DNA of 44,663 nucleotides, from the NCBI GenBank assembly GCA_017504785.1, contig JAFVQL010000007.1:1-44663 (forward strand), read 5' to 3'. Under the pieces are notes generated by a model that did not search any database, was not told the origin of the DNA, and was given only the letters and a program-made list of their open reading frames with translations. The stretch is from Clostridia bacterium (lineage in GTDB: Bacteria > Bacillota > Clostridia > Oscillospirales > CAG-272). A program made the position numbers and the translations under genes. Below are positions 16,484-24,865 of the stretch, in pieces (positions within the stretch are counted from its first letter, which is position 1; each line of letters begins with the position of its first letter).

Positions 16484-17599
16484 CTAAAAATTCTTTTCAT
16501 AAACATCGCGCAATTCATTTATCCCGTTTTGAATGGAATATTTTGTCAAACTGCATGCGATTTCATCGTGCGGAACTTGATCGTCCATGGCACGGATCCA
16601 ATCTGCGATGGGCGCATCCAAGGCGATTCTGTTCACGCGGTCAGAAACCACCACGCTCTGCGGGATACTGTCTGCCACAACACATCTAACTCCGGCGCAC
16701 TGCGCCTCAACCGTCACGATGGAGTTTGATTCATAAAACGAGGTAAGCATAAAAACGTCCATCGCCCGATACATGCGTTCCACATCATTACGCTGACCGA
16801 CAAATACTACCTTTTCCTTTATACCGTATTCTTTGATCCATTGCTCACAATGGGACCGCTGCTCTCCGTCTCCCACGATCATCAAGAAAGCCTTTTCGTT
16901 TCCCTTTTGGTATTCATGAAAGACCTTGATCAAAAAAGACAGATTTTTTATCTTGCTTAATCTTCCCACAAAGCCGATCACGAAAGCATCTTGCGGAATA
17001 CCGATCTCCTTCCGTATATCTTCTCTGCTTTCATCCACGGAATATCGATTCAAATCGATCCCGTTGTGGACGACCGAAACATCAGAGATGCCATATCGCT
17101 CCTTCGCCTTTGGAACCTGACTTTCCGTCACACAAACAGGATAAAAATGCAATTTATTAAAGGCGAATCTCGCCCACTTAACGTACCTATCCTCAATTGC
17201 ATAGGGATCGCTATGCAGGGTGTGGACAAAAAGCTTGGCCTTCGAAAGCTTTTCGGGTATCACCGTGAATGGCAATATACCCGTCAGATGTGTATGAATG
17301 ATGTCCGGCCGATACTTTTTTATTTCTTTATAGAACAGCCTTTGACAGCGAAACCAATTGATCATAGTCCGTACGACCGGAATTTTCGTGCTCGGTTTAT
17401 AGTTACAGTAAACGACCGGAAGCTTTTCCGCTATGACGTCAGCATCGTTTTTGCTCCCGTTTGGGGCATCTCTGACAATCAACCGCACTTCATATTTATC
17501 GTCATCCTTCATACCTCTTAAGATATTCATTACGACCGTCTGCGCGCCTGCAACAGATAGATCGTAGATTATATGAAGAACTTTTATTCTGTTAGCCAT
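16484..17599 (-). CDS. Family 4 glycosyltransferase
   Basis: A GT-B fold retaining glycosyltransferase, acting at the cytosolic face of the membrane on lipid-linked oligosaccharide. The N-terminal acceptor domain begins VLHIIYDLSVAGAQTVV. The C-terminal donor domain has VIGFVGRLSKIKN, VGDGEQR and the E-x7-E type motif ESNSIVTVE for the donor sugar. The 371-residue length is usual. Its ATG directly follows the stop of the acetyltransferase gene (no gap), with AAGGGC as a modest ribosome site, so coupling is likely. The donor sugar is unknown. Confidence 0.9.
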   Translation of the reverse strand: MANRIKVLHIIYDLSVAGAQTVVMNILRGMKDDDKYEVRLIVRDAPNGSKNDADVIAEKLPVVYCNYKPSTKIPVVRTMINWFRCQRLFYKEIKKYRPDIIHTHLTGILPFTVIPEKLSKAKLFVHTLHSDPYAIEDRYVKWARFAFNKLHFYPVCVTESQVPKAKERYGISDVSVVHNGIDLNRYSVDESREDIRKEIGIPQDAFVIGFVGRLSKIKNLSFLIKVFHEYQKGNEKAFLMIVGDGEQRSHCEQWIKEYGIKEKVVFVGQRNDVERMYRAMDVFMLTSFYESNSIVTVEAQCAGVRCVVADSIPQSVVVSDRVNRIALDAPIADWIRAMDDQVPHDEIACSLTKYSIQNGINELRDVYEKNF

Positions 17600-18145
17600 T
17601 TATTCGCCCTTCTTTTCCTCTGCAATATTTCTTGCAGGTATACCCACCAGTATGGCATTGTCCGGAGCGTCTTTCAGCACAACGGCATTGGCGCCGATTT
17701 TTACGTTATTGCCAATGCTTATTTTTCCAAAAATTTTTGCTCCGGGTCCAATATATACATTGTCTCCGATCGTAGGAACATCCTTCTCATTTTTGTTCGC
17801 ACCGATGTTAACGCCTACGTGGATCCGACAGTTTTTACCGATACGGGCGTTAGGATTTACGATTATACTCCCATAATGTGCAATGCTTAAGCCTTCTGCA
17901 AAGCAATTTTCAGGGATTGAAAAGCTCAGCCGAAGCGCCAATCCTCTCAATCTCCATTTATAAAACAAATACCTTGGAGAGCGGTATCCCTTTTTGCAGT
18001 TTCTGAGGTATTCGCATTTTCTGAGCAAGATTTGAAATTTCCAAATCGGATCCTTCATTTTCAAAAACCAAGTCGATCCATTCGGATATAATGCCTTCTC
18101 ATCCTCGTGAAGGTATCTTTTTAAATCGCTTTTGCTTTCTATCAT
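17600..18145 (-). CDS. Serine-acetyltransferase-like O-acetyltransferase of the polysaccharide cluster
   Basis: A left-handed beta-helix acetyltransferase of the CysE-like group. The N-terminal 75 residues are basic and helical. The helix follows, with hexapeptide repeats AHYGSIIVNPNARIGKNCRI, VPTIGDNVYIGPGAKIFGKI and IGNNVKIGANAVVLKDAP (about residues 87-168). The His in AHYG is the usual catalytic candidate. It ends with GIPARNI, typical of exopolysaccharide O-acetyltransferases. At 181 residues it is shorter than true CysE, and its position between two glycosyltransferase genes argues for sugar O-acetylation with acetyl-CoA rather than cysteine synthesis. Start and stop overlap or abut its neighbours. 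Confidence 0.8.
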   Translation of the reverse strand: MIESKSDLKRYLHEDEKALYPNGSTWFLKMKDPIWKFQILLRKCEYLRNCKKGYRSPRYLFYKWRLRGLALRLSFSIPENCFAEGLSIAHYGSIIVNPNARIGKNCRIHVGVNIGANKNEKDVPTIGDNVYIGPGAKIFGKISIGNNVKIGANAVVLKDAPDNAILVGIPARNIAEEKKGE

Positions 18146-19299
18146 TTGGCTCTCCCTGAGGTTTCCTCTATTAAGCGAAGAATCTTTTTGGCGCGGACAT
18201 CAATATCAAACTCTCTTGAATCCATGTACACCGCATGGCCCAAACGGCTTCGAAATTCGGAATCGGAATAGATCTTAACGATTGCATCACGAATCTCATC
18301 GACAGAGTTTGGATCGATCCGAATTGAATTCTCATTCGTAAGAATATCATCATTGAACGGAAGATCAGAGGATATGATCGGCAATCCGCACGCCGCCGCC
18401 TCCACAATCGCATTGCAAGAGCCTTCATTCAAGGTCGGCAGACAAAACGCATCTACTGCGTTGAGAAAGATCGGCACCTGATCGTGTTCCAACGCTTTGC
18501 AAAATACAACCTTATCGCCACAAGGCGGAGTATCTCCCCGCCCGGCAAAGGCTACATAAACGTCATCCGCTCCGTTAACGGCCTCTAACAAGCGCTTATC
18601 GCCCTTTCTATCAACAAAACCGCCAACAAATCCAACGATGAATTTATCCTGCGGTATACAAAGCTCCCTGCGGCACTCTTCTTTATTCCGCTTATAGAAT
18701 AAAGTCATGTCAACCGAATTGGGCGCGATGATCATCGGAATATCCGCAAACACCTTCTTGCCCTTTAATACGTTTGCATTATGCGTTGAAACCGCAACAA
18801 TTCCGGTAAGCCCTTCGATATCGCTTTGCGTTAATTCTCTGAAAAGATGAACGATTTCCGTGTCATAATTGCATTCGCCGTATGCGACGTAAGAAGGTAT
18901 ATTGCGGTATTTTCCGATTTTTATAGCAGCCAAACCACCGCTTAAGAAGAAATGCCCATATACAACGTCAAATTCCTTTTTGAGCCTTTTTGCACATTTG
19001 AATGCGCTCCTTTGGAAAAGGGCTTCCGTAAAAATTCCTGTGTTTATCTTTCCGATTTTTTTAGCAGACAGCGAAATATACCTCGGATGATACACCTTTA
19101 CCTTAGCACCCTTGGGGGTGACATCTATCCTGGTTTTCGACACCTTCCTTATGTCACGCCCATAACGGGTAACCGGAACAGGCGATATTACCGTACAGTC
19201 AATTCCCGCATCCGCCATTGCAAAAATCAAATTTTGAAAAAAAACATTTCTATAACGGTTGTATTCATCCGGATACATACCTACAAATAAAACTTTCAA
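18142..19299 (-). CDS. Family 4 glycosyltransferase
   Basis: A GT-B glycosyltransferase of 385 residues, predicted to add one sugar to the lipid-linked repeat unit. The donor domain shows VGFVGGFVDRKGDKR and the motif NEGSCNAIVEAAACGLPII with the conserved Glu pair. The start is a TTG (19299) preceded by GAGGTGG; no nearer ATG has a comparable site. Its stop overlaps the start of the acetyltransferase gene by 4 bp. The gene upstream (another transferase) ends 14 bp away. Sugar donor and acceptor cannot be read. Confidence 0.88.
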   Translation of the reverse strand: MKVLFVGMYPDEYNRYRNVFFQNLIFAMADAGIDCTVISPVPVTRYGRDIRKVSKTRIDVTPKGAKVKVYHPRYISLSAKKIGKINTGIFTEALFQRSAFKCAKRLKKEFDVVYGHFFLSGGLAAIKIGKYRNIPSYVAYGECNYDTEIVHLFRELTQSDIEGLTGIVAVSTHNANVLKGKKVFADIPMIIAPNSVDMTLFYKRNKEECRRELCIPQDKFIVGFVGGFVDRKGDKRLLEAVNGADDVYVAFAGRGDTPPCGDKVVFCKALEHDQVPIFLNAVDAFCLPTLNEGSCNAIVEAAACGLPIISSDLPFNDDILTNENSIRIDPNSVDEIRDAIVKIYSDSEFRSRLGHAVYMDSREFDIDVRAKKILRLIEETSGRAK

Positions 19300-19313
19300 A
19301 ATTCCACCTCAAA

Positions 19314-20381
19314 TCACTGAATTATAAATTCATCGATCTTATTGATATATTTATTATCCTCATCGATCACACGGTCCAGCTCTCTGCTGCAAGCCTTATC
19401 GAACGATTCGCTTTCGATATTTTGATAGTAGTCATAGAGTTTCTCTGCAAAATCCTCGTTCGGAGGGAATGCGACACCAAGACCGCCCGCCTTTGCCCAC
19501 GCCGGCTTAAAGCCTTCCGGTTCCACCAGCTGCGGAATATGATAGATCATTCCATCATAGAAACGGTTGGATACTGCATATTTCAGTTTATTGCCTGCAT
19601 TCTGCGTGTAGCCATAGCAATTGTTGAGAATGTGTGCATTTTTTAACAACAACGCTTTATCGGCGTTGTTATAAGACCCCGTAAACAAAACGTTCGTAAA
19701 TCCGTTTTCCGAGCAATACGCTTTATACAGATCCAGCTCCGGCCCGTCGCCATGAAATATTATATTAAAACGAGGGTCGTTTTTAAGAGCATCCAAATAA
19801 TACCGCTGAAACTCAAAATATCTGACGACGCCGTTCCAAACAAAGTTGATCGTCCCTTCGGTTTTCTCAAATTTTGCCCCTTCTTGGATATCGTTGCGGT
19901 TGAAGTTATGAGCAATAATATATGCATGCTCCGGCAAAAATTCCTTAAATCCTCCCGAAGATATTGCCGTAAAGGCACTATTCTTAATTACTTTTTTCTC
20001 TATCGCAAAAAAGGGCTTGATATGCTCGTAGCTGTAATCTCTTATATCGAAAACGTATTGTCCTTTCTTTTTGTACAGAAAACGGCCCAAAATGACACCC
20101 GTCAAGGTGGATAGAGCAATAATTTTTTCATATCGGTTTACTTTAAGTTCATGGATCAACCACTTGCGAAATCTAACGAAATCCAACAGCTTCTGAAGTT
20201 TTCCGTTTGTAAGCTCGGAGGCTTCATCATAATAGACGTAATGATCCGAAAGCTGCAAATCGAATTTGCTTCGATTCCAAAAATACACCTTGTAGTCTAC
20301 GTTTGCATTTTCGAGTCTTTCGATGTATCGGTTTATGTATGGACAGTATTTTAAATCCCCGCAAAACACCAAAGCAACCAT
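19314..20381 (-). CDS. GT-B type glycosyltransferase, divergent
   Basis: This 355-residue protein has the length, gene context and C-terminal features of a GT-B transferase, but it is divergent. The donor half contains FVWNGVVRYFEFQRY, IIFHGDGPELDLYK and LFTGSYNNADKALLLKNAHI, matching the usual blocks for donor binding and the helix after it. The E-x7-E motif of family 4 is not clear; YDGMIYHIPQLVEPEG takes its place. The N-terminus, FCGDLKYCPYINRYIERL, fits the acceptor domain. GGGAG precedes the ATG. It follows the ATP-grasp gene by 15 bp. Probably a capsular or exopolysaccharide transferase. Confidence 0.7.
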   Translation of the reverse strand: MVALVFCGDLKYCPYINRYIERLENANVDYKVYFWNRSKFDLQLSDHYVYYDEASELTNGKLQKLLDFVRFRKWLIHELKVNRYEKIIALSTLTGVILGRFLYKKKGQYVFDIRDYSYEHIKPFFAIEKKVIKNSAFTAISSGGFKEFLPEHAYIIAHNFNRNDIQEGAKFEKTEGTINFVWNGVVRYFEFQRYYLDALKNDPRFNIIFHGDGPELDLYKAYCSENGFTNVLFTGSYNNADKALLLKNAHILNNCYGYTQNAGNKLKYAVSNRFYDGMIYHIPQLVEPEGFKPAWAKAGGLGVAFPPNEDFAEKLYDYYQNIESESFDKACSRELDRVIDEDNKYINKIDEFIIQ

Positions 20382-20396
20382 ATTCTATCTCCCATT

Positions 20397-21284
20397 CTAC
20401 ATCAAATCGCTTATATCCAACATCTTGCCCCACTCCAAATCATATCTTTCCGGATTGAAGGGCATCATACCTGCGCCCGGAGTAAAGGTCAATTCTGCAA
20501 AATACCAAGTGTTATTTGCAACGAAGAAATCCACGCGGACAAAAGGAAAATCCTTACATAAAGTCTCTGCCGCCGCCTTCATCTCATCGTAAAACGGGGG
20601 CAAAGTAACCTCTGCAATATCCGTATAGTCGTCTCTATGCAGAGGCATTTTTTTGCCGTCTAAATAGAAGAACCCGATCTGCGCCTGTCTGTCATGAATA
20701 AGATCGGTAGATACGTAAATACAGTGGGGCTTACCGTTAAAACAGAAGAACTTATAGTCCGTGATGCTGTCCCCCAAGAATTCTTCGCAGGTAATCAGAT
20801 GTTTCTTGATTGCCGAATAGTGTATCTCAATATTAAATGCGCCGAAATCTTCCTTGAGCCAACGGTTCAGCTGCTTCGCTGTTTCAACCTTATCCAGTTC
20901 GTTTTTATCGGATACGACGATATTGTAAGCGCACCCGTGATTGCATTTTAAGACGAAACGATCCGGCAGCTTATCCCAATCAATGTCTTCGGCTTTGTCC
21001 CAGGCGCCGTGTAACGGAACGAGCTTATCTCCGTATCCTTTTTCGGTTATATACTCTCTGACAGCATATTTATCCGAGCCGTTCACAACCAAGGGATTCT
21101 TCGGATAGTAATATAGCTTTAACCACTGGATTTTCTCATTAAAGGTCTGCGGATTCTTCAAATCCAGCTTCTTATGAAGTACGACCTTAAAATACAACTT
21201 TGACATGGCTTCATTCGAAATGCATTTATGAGCCAATACCTGACATTTTCTTCTTGCTTTATAGAGAAGTGAATCTCGTTCCAT
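20397..21284 (-). CDS. TupA-like ATP-grasp protein
   Basis: A 295-residue protein of the TupA-like ATP-grasp family (PF14305 type). Family marks are FNEKIQWLKLYY (48-59), the ATP-grasp entry RFVLKCNHG, DYKFFCFNGKP, and the metal-binding end RVDFF...FAELTFTPGAGMMPF. The fold implies ATP-dependent ligation of a carboxylate to an amine, or a related acyl-phosphate step. TupA of Bacillus halodurans is tied to teichuronopeptide, a polymer of glucuronic acid and glutamate. It sits between alanine racemase and a glycosyltransferase in the same operon, so joining an amino acid to a uronic-acid carboxyl is a possible job. That activity is inferred; many members of this family are uncharacterised. Confidence 0.85.
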   Translation of the reverse strand: MERDSLLYKARRKCQVLAHKCISNEAMSKLYFKVVLHKKLDLKNPQTFNEKIQWLKLYYYPKNPLVVNGSDKYAVREYITEKGYGDKLVPLHGAWDKAEDIDWDKLPDRFVLKCNHGCAYNIVVSDKNELDKVETAKQLNRWLKEDFGAFNIEIHYSAIKKHLITCEEFLGDSITDYKFFCFNGKPHCIYVSTDLIHDRQAQIGFFYLDGKKMPLHRDDYTDIAEVTLPPFYDEMKAAAETLCKDFPFVRVDFFVANNTWYFAELTFTPGAGMMPFNPERYDLEWGKMLDISDLM

Positions 21285-21296
21285 TTGTTTATCTCC

Positions 21297-22466
21297 TTAT
21301 ACAATACTGTCAACAGCAACTACTTCGTTATTTTCTTTGTATACCCTGGGCACACGTTCGCCAACCGCGCAAATGATCTCATAATTGATGGTTCCGTTGG
21401 CATTGGCAATACGATCGATGGATACGTCCTCTGACGAACCGTATACCGTAACCTTGCTATTGACCGCAGCCGCGGGAATATCGCTCACATCGATCATACA
21501 TTGGTCCATACAAATTCTACCGATGATCGGAGCAAGCTTGCCTTCGACTTCCACCACCATGTGATTGCTGAAATTGGATCTCCACAGACCGTCCGCATAC
21601 CCGATCGGAATCGTTGCCACTCTCATCTCATGATCGGCTTGATACCCTCTGCCATAGCTGATACAGTCGCCCTTATAAACCGTCTTTATATGGTCGATAA
21701 TGGTTCTGAGTGTCATCACCTGCTTAAGATCCACGGAGGTACGCAGCATATTAGACGGTAACAGACCGTAAAGAACAACACCCGCCCTTACCATATCGAG
21801 GTGCATCTCCGGATAATCAAAAATTGCCGCACTGTTTGCACAATGTTTGATCGCAAACCTTATGCCCTTTGCTTCTAAATAGCGAATGGCAGACATAAAA
21901 CCGTCAAATTGAGACAACGTATATTTTCTTCCGGATTCTCCTTCATCGGCAGATGAAAAGTGTGTGAAAACCCCTTCATAAACGATGCCCGACATTTTAC
22001 ATACCTGTGCAGCCATATCAAGCTCTTCGTTCAAGCACCGAAAACCGATTCGCCCCATACCCGTATCAAGCTTTATGTGAATTTTGACCGTGATAGCCCG
22101 TTGTGCAGCATTTTTAGATAATGCTTTTCCGTAATCATACGAAAATACACATTGTGTTATGTTATATTCGGCAAGCTGCGAAGCGCACCGCGGATCTGTA
22201 TATCCCAAAATCAGAATCGGGATATGTATTCCGTTATTTCTGAGCTGGATGGCTTCCTCGATATTCGATACCGCAAGATAGTCGGCTCCAAGGCTTTCAT
22301 ACAATTTTGATAATTGCACGGCTCCGTGTCCATAACCGTTTGCCTTTACCACGCAGCACAGCTTTGTTCCGTTGTTTAATTGATTTTGTATGATCCGGTA
22401 ATTATGCTTTGCTGCATCCAGATCAATATTCGCCCACGTTCGTTTTTGATAAGGCTGCAACCCCAT
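21297..22466 (-). CDS. alr: Alanine racemase
   Basis: A PLP enzyme interconverting L- and D-alanine. The PLP lysine is Lys41 in CVVKANGYGHG (38-48), and the second catalytic base is Tyr271 in SYGRGY. The fold-type III barrel and C-terminal beta domain (MDQCMIDVSD) are complete, and 389 residues is the usual length. AAGGGG lies before the ATG, 4 bp after the upstream gene. What is unusual is the place: it lies inside a polysaccharide operon, directly before a TupA-like ATP-grasp gene. It may supply D-alanine for the glycan, or be the cell's only Alr placed here by chance. The sequence does not decide. Confidence 0.93.
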   Translation of the reverse strand: MGLQPYQKRTWANIDLDAAKHNYRIIQNQLNNGTKLCCVVKANGYGHGAVQLSKLYESLGADYLAVSNIEEAIQLRNNGIHIPILILGYTDPRCASQLAEYNITQCVFSYDYGKALSKNAAQRAITVKIHIKLDTGMGRIGFRCLNEELDMAAQVCKMSGIVYEGVFTHFSSADEGESGRKYTLSQFDGFMSAIRYLEAKGIRFAIKHCANSAAIFDYPEMHLDMVRAGVVLYGLLPSNMLRTSVDLKQVMTLRTIIDHIKTVYKGDCISYGRGYQADHEMRVATIPIGYADGLWRSNFSNHMVVEVEGKLAPIIGRICMDQCMIDVSDIPAAAVNSKVTVYGSSEDVSIDRIANANGTINYEIICAVGERVPRVYKENNEVVAVDSIV

Positions 22467-22470
22467 ATAT

Positions 22471-23241
22471 CTACCCCTTCTTCTTTACGTATCGCTTTTT
22501 CTTGTAAAAGCCAAACAACAAATTTCTCGCGGTGTTAAATAAAGCGACCAAACGATTCTTTCCTTCCGCATCCTTGTGCAGCTTATAATGCCAGCCGATC
22601 AACTCCTTGACGCTATGGCTGCTGATAGAGCCCTGCCGGCCTCTCCTATACAACGCCAATTCTTCATCTAACAGGTAGCAATTTGCTTTTTTGCAAACCT
22701 TTAACCACATAGCATAATCGTTATTCTTCTTGATGTCAGCGATTTGGATCAGCCCTACCGCTTCAGCATCGTACATCACGGTTAAGCATCCCGGCCAACA
22801 ATAATTCACCATGCCGCTTTTTGTAACCCGTCGAGGTCCGGTCACCGTTACACCGTTTCTTTTTCCATCTTCATCGATCTCTGCGTAATTGGTGTAAGAA
22901 AAATGATAGCCGTTTTCTTCCATAAAGCGGATCTGCTTTTCGAGCTTTTCGGGCGCCCAGAGATCGTCGCTGTCAAGAAATGCGATCCATTTTCCCTTTG
23001 CTTCACGAAGCGCGCGGTTTCTGGAAACAGCGGCACCGCTGTTGGTTTCGTTCTTGATATAACGGATACGTGCATCCGCAAGATATTGGCTAACGACTTC
23101 ATCCGTGTTGTCCTTTGAACAGTCGTCTACAAGGATCAATTCCCAATCCGAGTATGACTGTGCCAATACCGATTCTATTGTTTCTTTAATAAATCGGCCC
23201 GTGTTGTAAGACGGCATGATGATTGAAACTAACCCGGCCAT
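22471..23241 (-). CDS. Family 2 glycosyltransferase (TuaG-like)
   Basis: A GT-A fold inverting glycosyltransferase, acting on the cytosolic side. It opens VSIIMPSYNTGRFIKETIESVL (5-26). The nucleotide-binding Asp pair is in ILVDDCSKD and the metal-binding DxD-type motif in AFLDSDDLW. At 256 residues it is a catalytic domain only, and its wording and length resemble B. subtilis TuaG from teichuronic acid synthesis. It ends in a lysine-rich tail (FYKKKRYVKKKG), which may attach it to the membrane surface. It lies between the GNAT-like gene and alr with short gaps. The resemblance to TuaG fits a uronic-acid polymer but does not prove it. Confidence 0.88.
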   Translation of the reverse strand: MAGLVSIIMPSYNTGRFIKETIESVLAQSYSDWELILVDDCSKDNTDEVVSQYLADARIRYIKNETNSGAAVSRNRALREAKGKWIAFLDSDDLWAPEKLEKQIRFMEENGYHFSYTNYAEIDEDGKRNGVTVTGPRRVTKSGMVNYCWPGCLTVMYDAEAVGLIQIADIKKNNDYAMWLKVCKKANCYLLDEELALYRRGRQGSISSHSVKELIGWHYKLHKDAEGKNRLVALFNTARNLLFGFYKKKRYVKKKG

Positions 23242-23264
23242 TGCTTTGCTCCTTTTGATCTTTT

Positions 23265-24104
23265 TTATGCGTTCCTGTTTATTTCTTCCATCTTCAGCAA
23301 GGAGTTTGCCATTCTGATAGCAGGAACAAACTCAAATTTTTTAAGTAACCGCCTGCACTTATAAGCGATCCTGATTATGAAACTATATTTCGGGTTATAA
23401 ACAATATGCAAACGGCAATACGCTTTTCTAAAACCAAAATACTTCTCAAGATAATCCTGGAAAGCCGTCTCATGCTGAATGCTTCTTGCCCCATCGCATA
23501 TATATCCGCCGTTGTTCAAAAACGCCTCATGGTCTGCTAAAATTTTGTTGACCATCGCAGCATTTAAGCCTAACCTCTCCTTATCGGGTATAGCCTTCAT
23601 AACAGCGAAGTTTATATAACCTTCTTGCGGATCCTCTTTGATAAGACAAGCATATCCGCAAAGAGAGGCATCCTCTGTGGAATAAGCCCCATACACCTTA
23701 TAAAAATCCCAGCGCATAACGTCAGAAACGAATGAATCATGTGACACGTTCGGTCTGTACGATTCGGGATACGTGGCATACGCTGCCATCGCAACGGCAT
23801 AGATGCTCTCCGCACATTCTTTGGGATCGATCTCTTTCACCTCGAAATTCTTGATTCCCTTATTGATCTCGTATCTGCGCTTCGCTTTTAACTCGGAAAT
23901 AACGAAAGGGGTATCCTTTATCACATACCACCAATTTGTTTCATAGCCACAGTCAAAATCCGTAGTCCACCTTGCCAGCAACGGCTTTTTTCCGTCGATG
24001 CTCCAAATACTCTTGTCCTCAAAGACCTTCATATTCGGATCTCTGTGCGGCGGTGTCGTCGGTATCGCGGCATGATTATAATACTTCCACCCACTGTTTT
24101 TCAT
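23265..24104 (-). CDS. GNAT/FemAB-like acyltransferase
   Basis: A 279-residue cytosolic protein with a GNAT-type core. The segment ELKAKRRYEINKGIKNFEVKEI is the FemAB-like entry to the transferase lobe, and residues about 95-235 carry the GNAT alternation (YAVAMAAY..., YGAYSTEDASLCGYACLI). The C-terminal GARSIQHETAFQDYLEKYFGFRKAYC corresponds to the end of the acyl-CoA or aminoacyl site. GGAGATC lies before the ATG. It is the third gene of the unit. It probably acylates an amino sugar, for example the product of the DegT aminotransferase two genes upstream. The donor is unknown. Confidence 0.65.
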   Translation of the reverse strand: MKNSGWKYYNHAAIPTTPPHRDPNMKVFEDKSIWSIDGKKPLLARWTTDFDCGYETNWWYVIKDTPFVISELKAKRRYEINKGIKNFEVKEIDPKECAESIYAVAMAAYATYPESYRPNVSHDSFVSDVMRWDFYKVYGAYSTEDASLCGYACLIKEDPQEGYINFAVMKAIPDKERLGLNAAMVNKILADHEAFLNNGGYICDGARSIQHETAFQDYLEKYFGFRKAYCRLHIVYNPKYSFIIRIAYKCRRLLKKFEFVPAIRMANSLLKMEEINRNA

Positions 24105-24152
24105 TGTCAGATCTCCGTTTTGATTTCGGGTGACTTGCGCGCAAGTTTCCCT

Positions 24153-24848
24153 TTAAGCCTTTAAAAGCTCCTTTGCTTCTGCCTGCTTTGCATCATAGGT
24201 TTGCTGATCGACCTTGCCTTCCATCATCAGCCAATCGCCGAAGTCCATATCCGATACGGTGCCTTCACGGACGGTATCGCTTCTTTTGAGAACCTTCCCG
24301 ACCGTTTGAAATAATATCTTTACATCGCCAAAGAAGGTAATTCCCTTGATGTACTTCAAATCATACTCGAACTTTTGTTCCCAAGTGATATTATTCCTGC
24401 CGCTCACCTGTGCAAGGCCGGTAAGACCGGGGCGCACCGAGTGGCGCGCGCGCTGTGCGTCGGACATAAACACCATATCGCGCACGAGCTGGGGCCTCGG
24501 GCCGACGATCGCCATATCGCCCTTGAGGATATTCCAAAGCTCAGGCAGCTCGTCAAGCGAGGTGGAGCGAAGAATGCGGCCGTATTTATTGAGGCGCTGA
24601 TCGTCGGGCAAAAGATTGCCGTCCTTATCCTTTTTGTTGCTCATCGTGCGGAATTTCACGAGCTTGAAGATCTTTTCCTTGCCGGTCTTCTTATCGATCT
24701 TGCCGGGGCGAAGCTGCGTAAAGAAGGGGTTTCCGCCCATGGCGATCGCGCCGATCACCGTCAGGATCAGAAGAATGGGAGAAAGCGCCAAAATCGCCGT
24801 CAACGAAAGAAGAAAGTCGAATAAGCGCTTAAAAAACTTTGCGTACAT
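24153..24848 (-). CDS. Initiating sugar-phosphate transferase (PglC/WcaJ-type)
   Basis: A bacterial sugar transferase of the small PglC type. It starts repeat-unit synthesis by moving a sugar 1-phosphate from its UDP form to undecaprenyl phosphate. One hydrophobic re-entrant helix near the N-terminus (about residues 10-38) anchors it. The catalytic blocks are KLVKFRTMSNKKDKDG, RSTSLDELPELWNILKGDM (with the Asp-Glu pair), VGPRPQL and RPGLTGLAQVSGRN. I take the ATG at 24848, which has GGAGG 7 bases upstream, not the frame start at 24869. It lies 17 bp after the aminotransferase gene. The substrate may be the amino sugar that enzyme makes. Confidence 0.93.
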   Translation of the reverse strand: MYAKFFKRLFDFLLSLTAILALSPILLILTVIGAIAMGGNPFFTQLRPGKIDKKTGKEKIFKLVKFRTMSNKKDKDGNLLPDDQRLNKYGRILRSTSLDELPELWNILKGDMAIVGPRPQLVRDMVFMSDAQRARHSVRPGLTGLAQVSGRNNITWEQKFEYDLKYIKGITFFGDVKILFQTVGKVLKRSDTVREGTVSDMDFGDWLMMEGKVDQQTYDAKQAEAKELLKA

Positions 24849-24865
24849 ACGCACACCTCCAAAAA

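Noticed and set aside
17600-18145. Serine acetyltransferase CysE for cysteine synthesis
   Set aside because: Too short, lacks the CysE N-terminal domain, and lies between glycosyltransferase genes.
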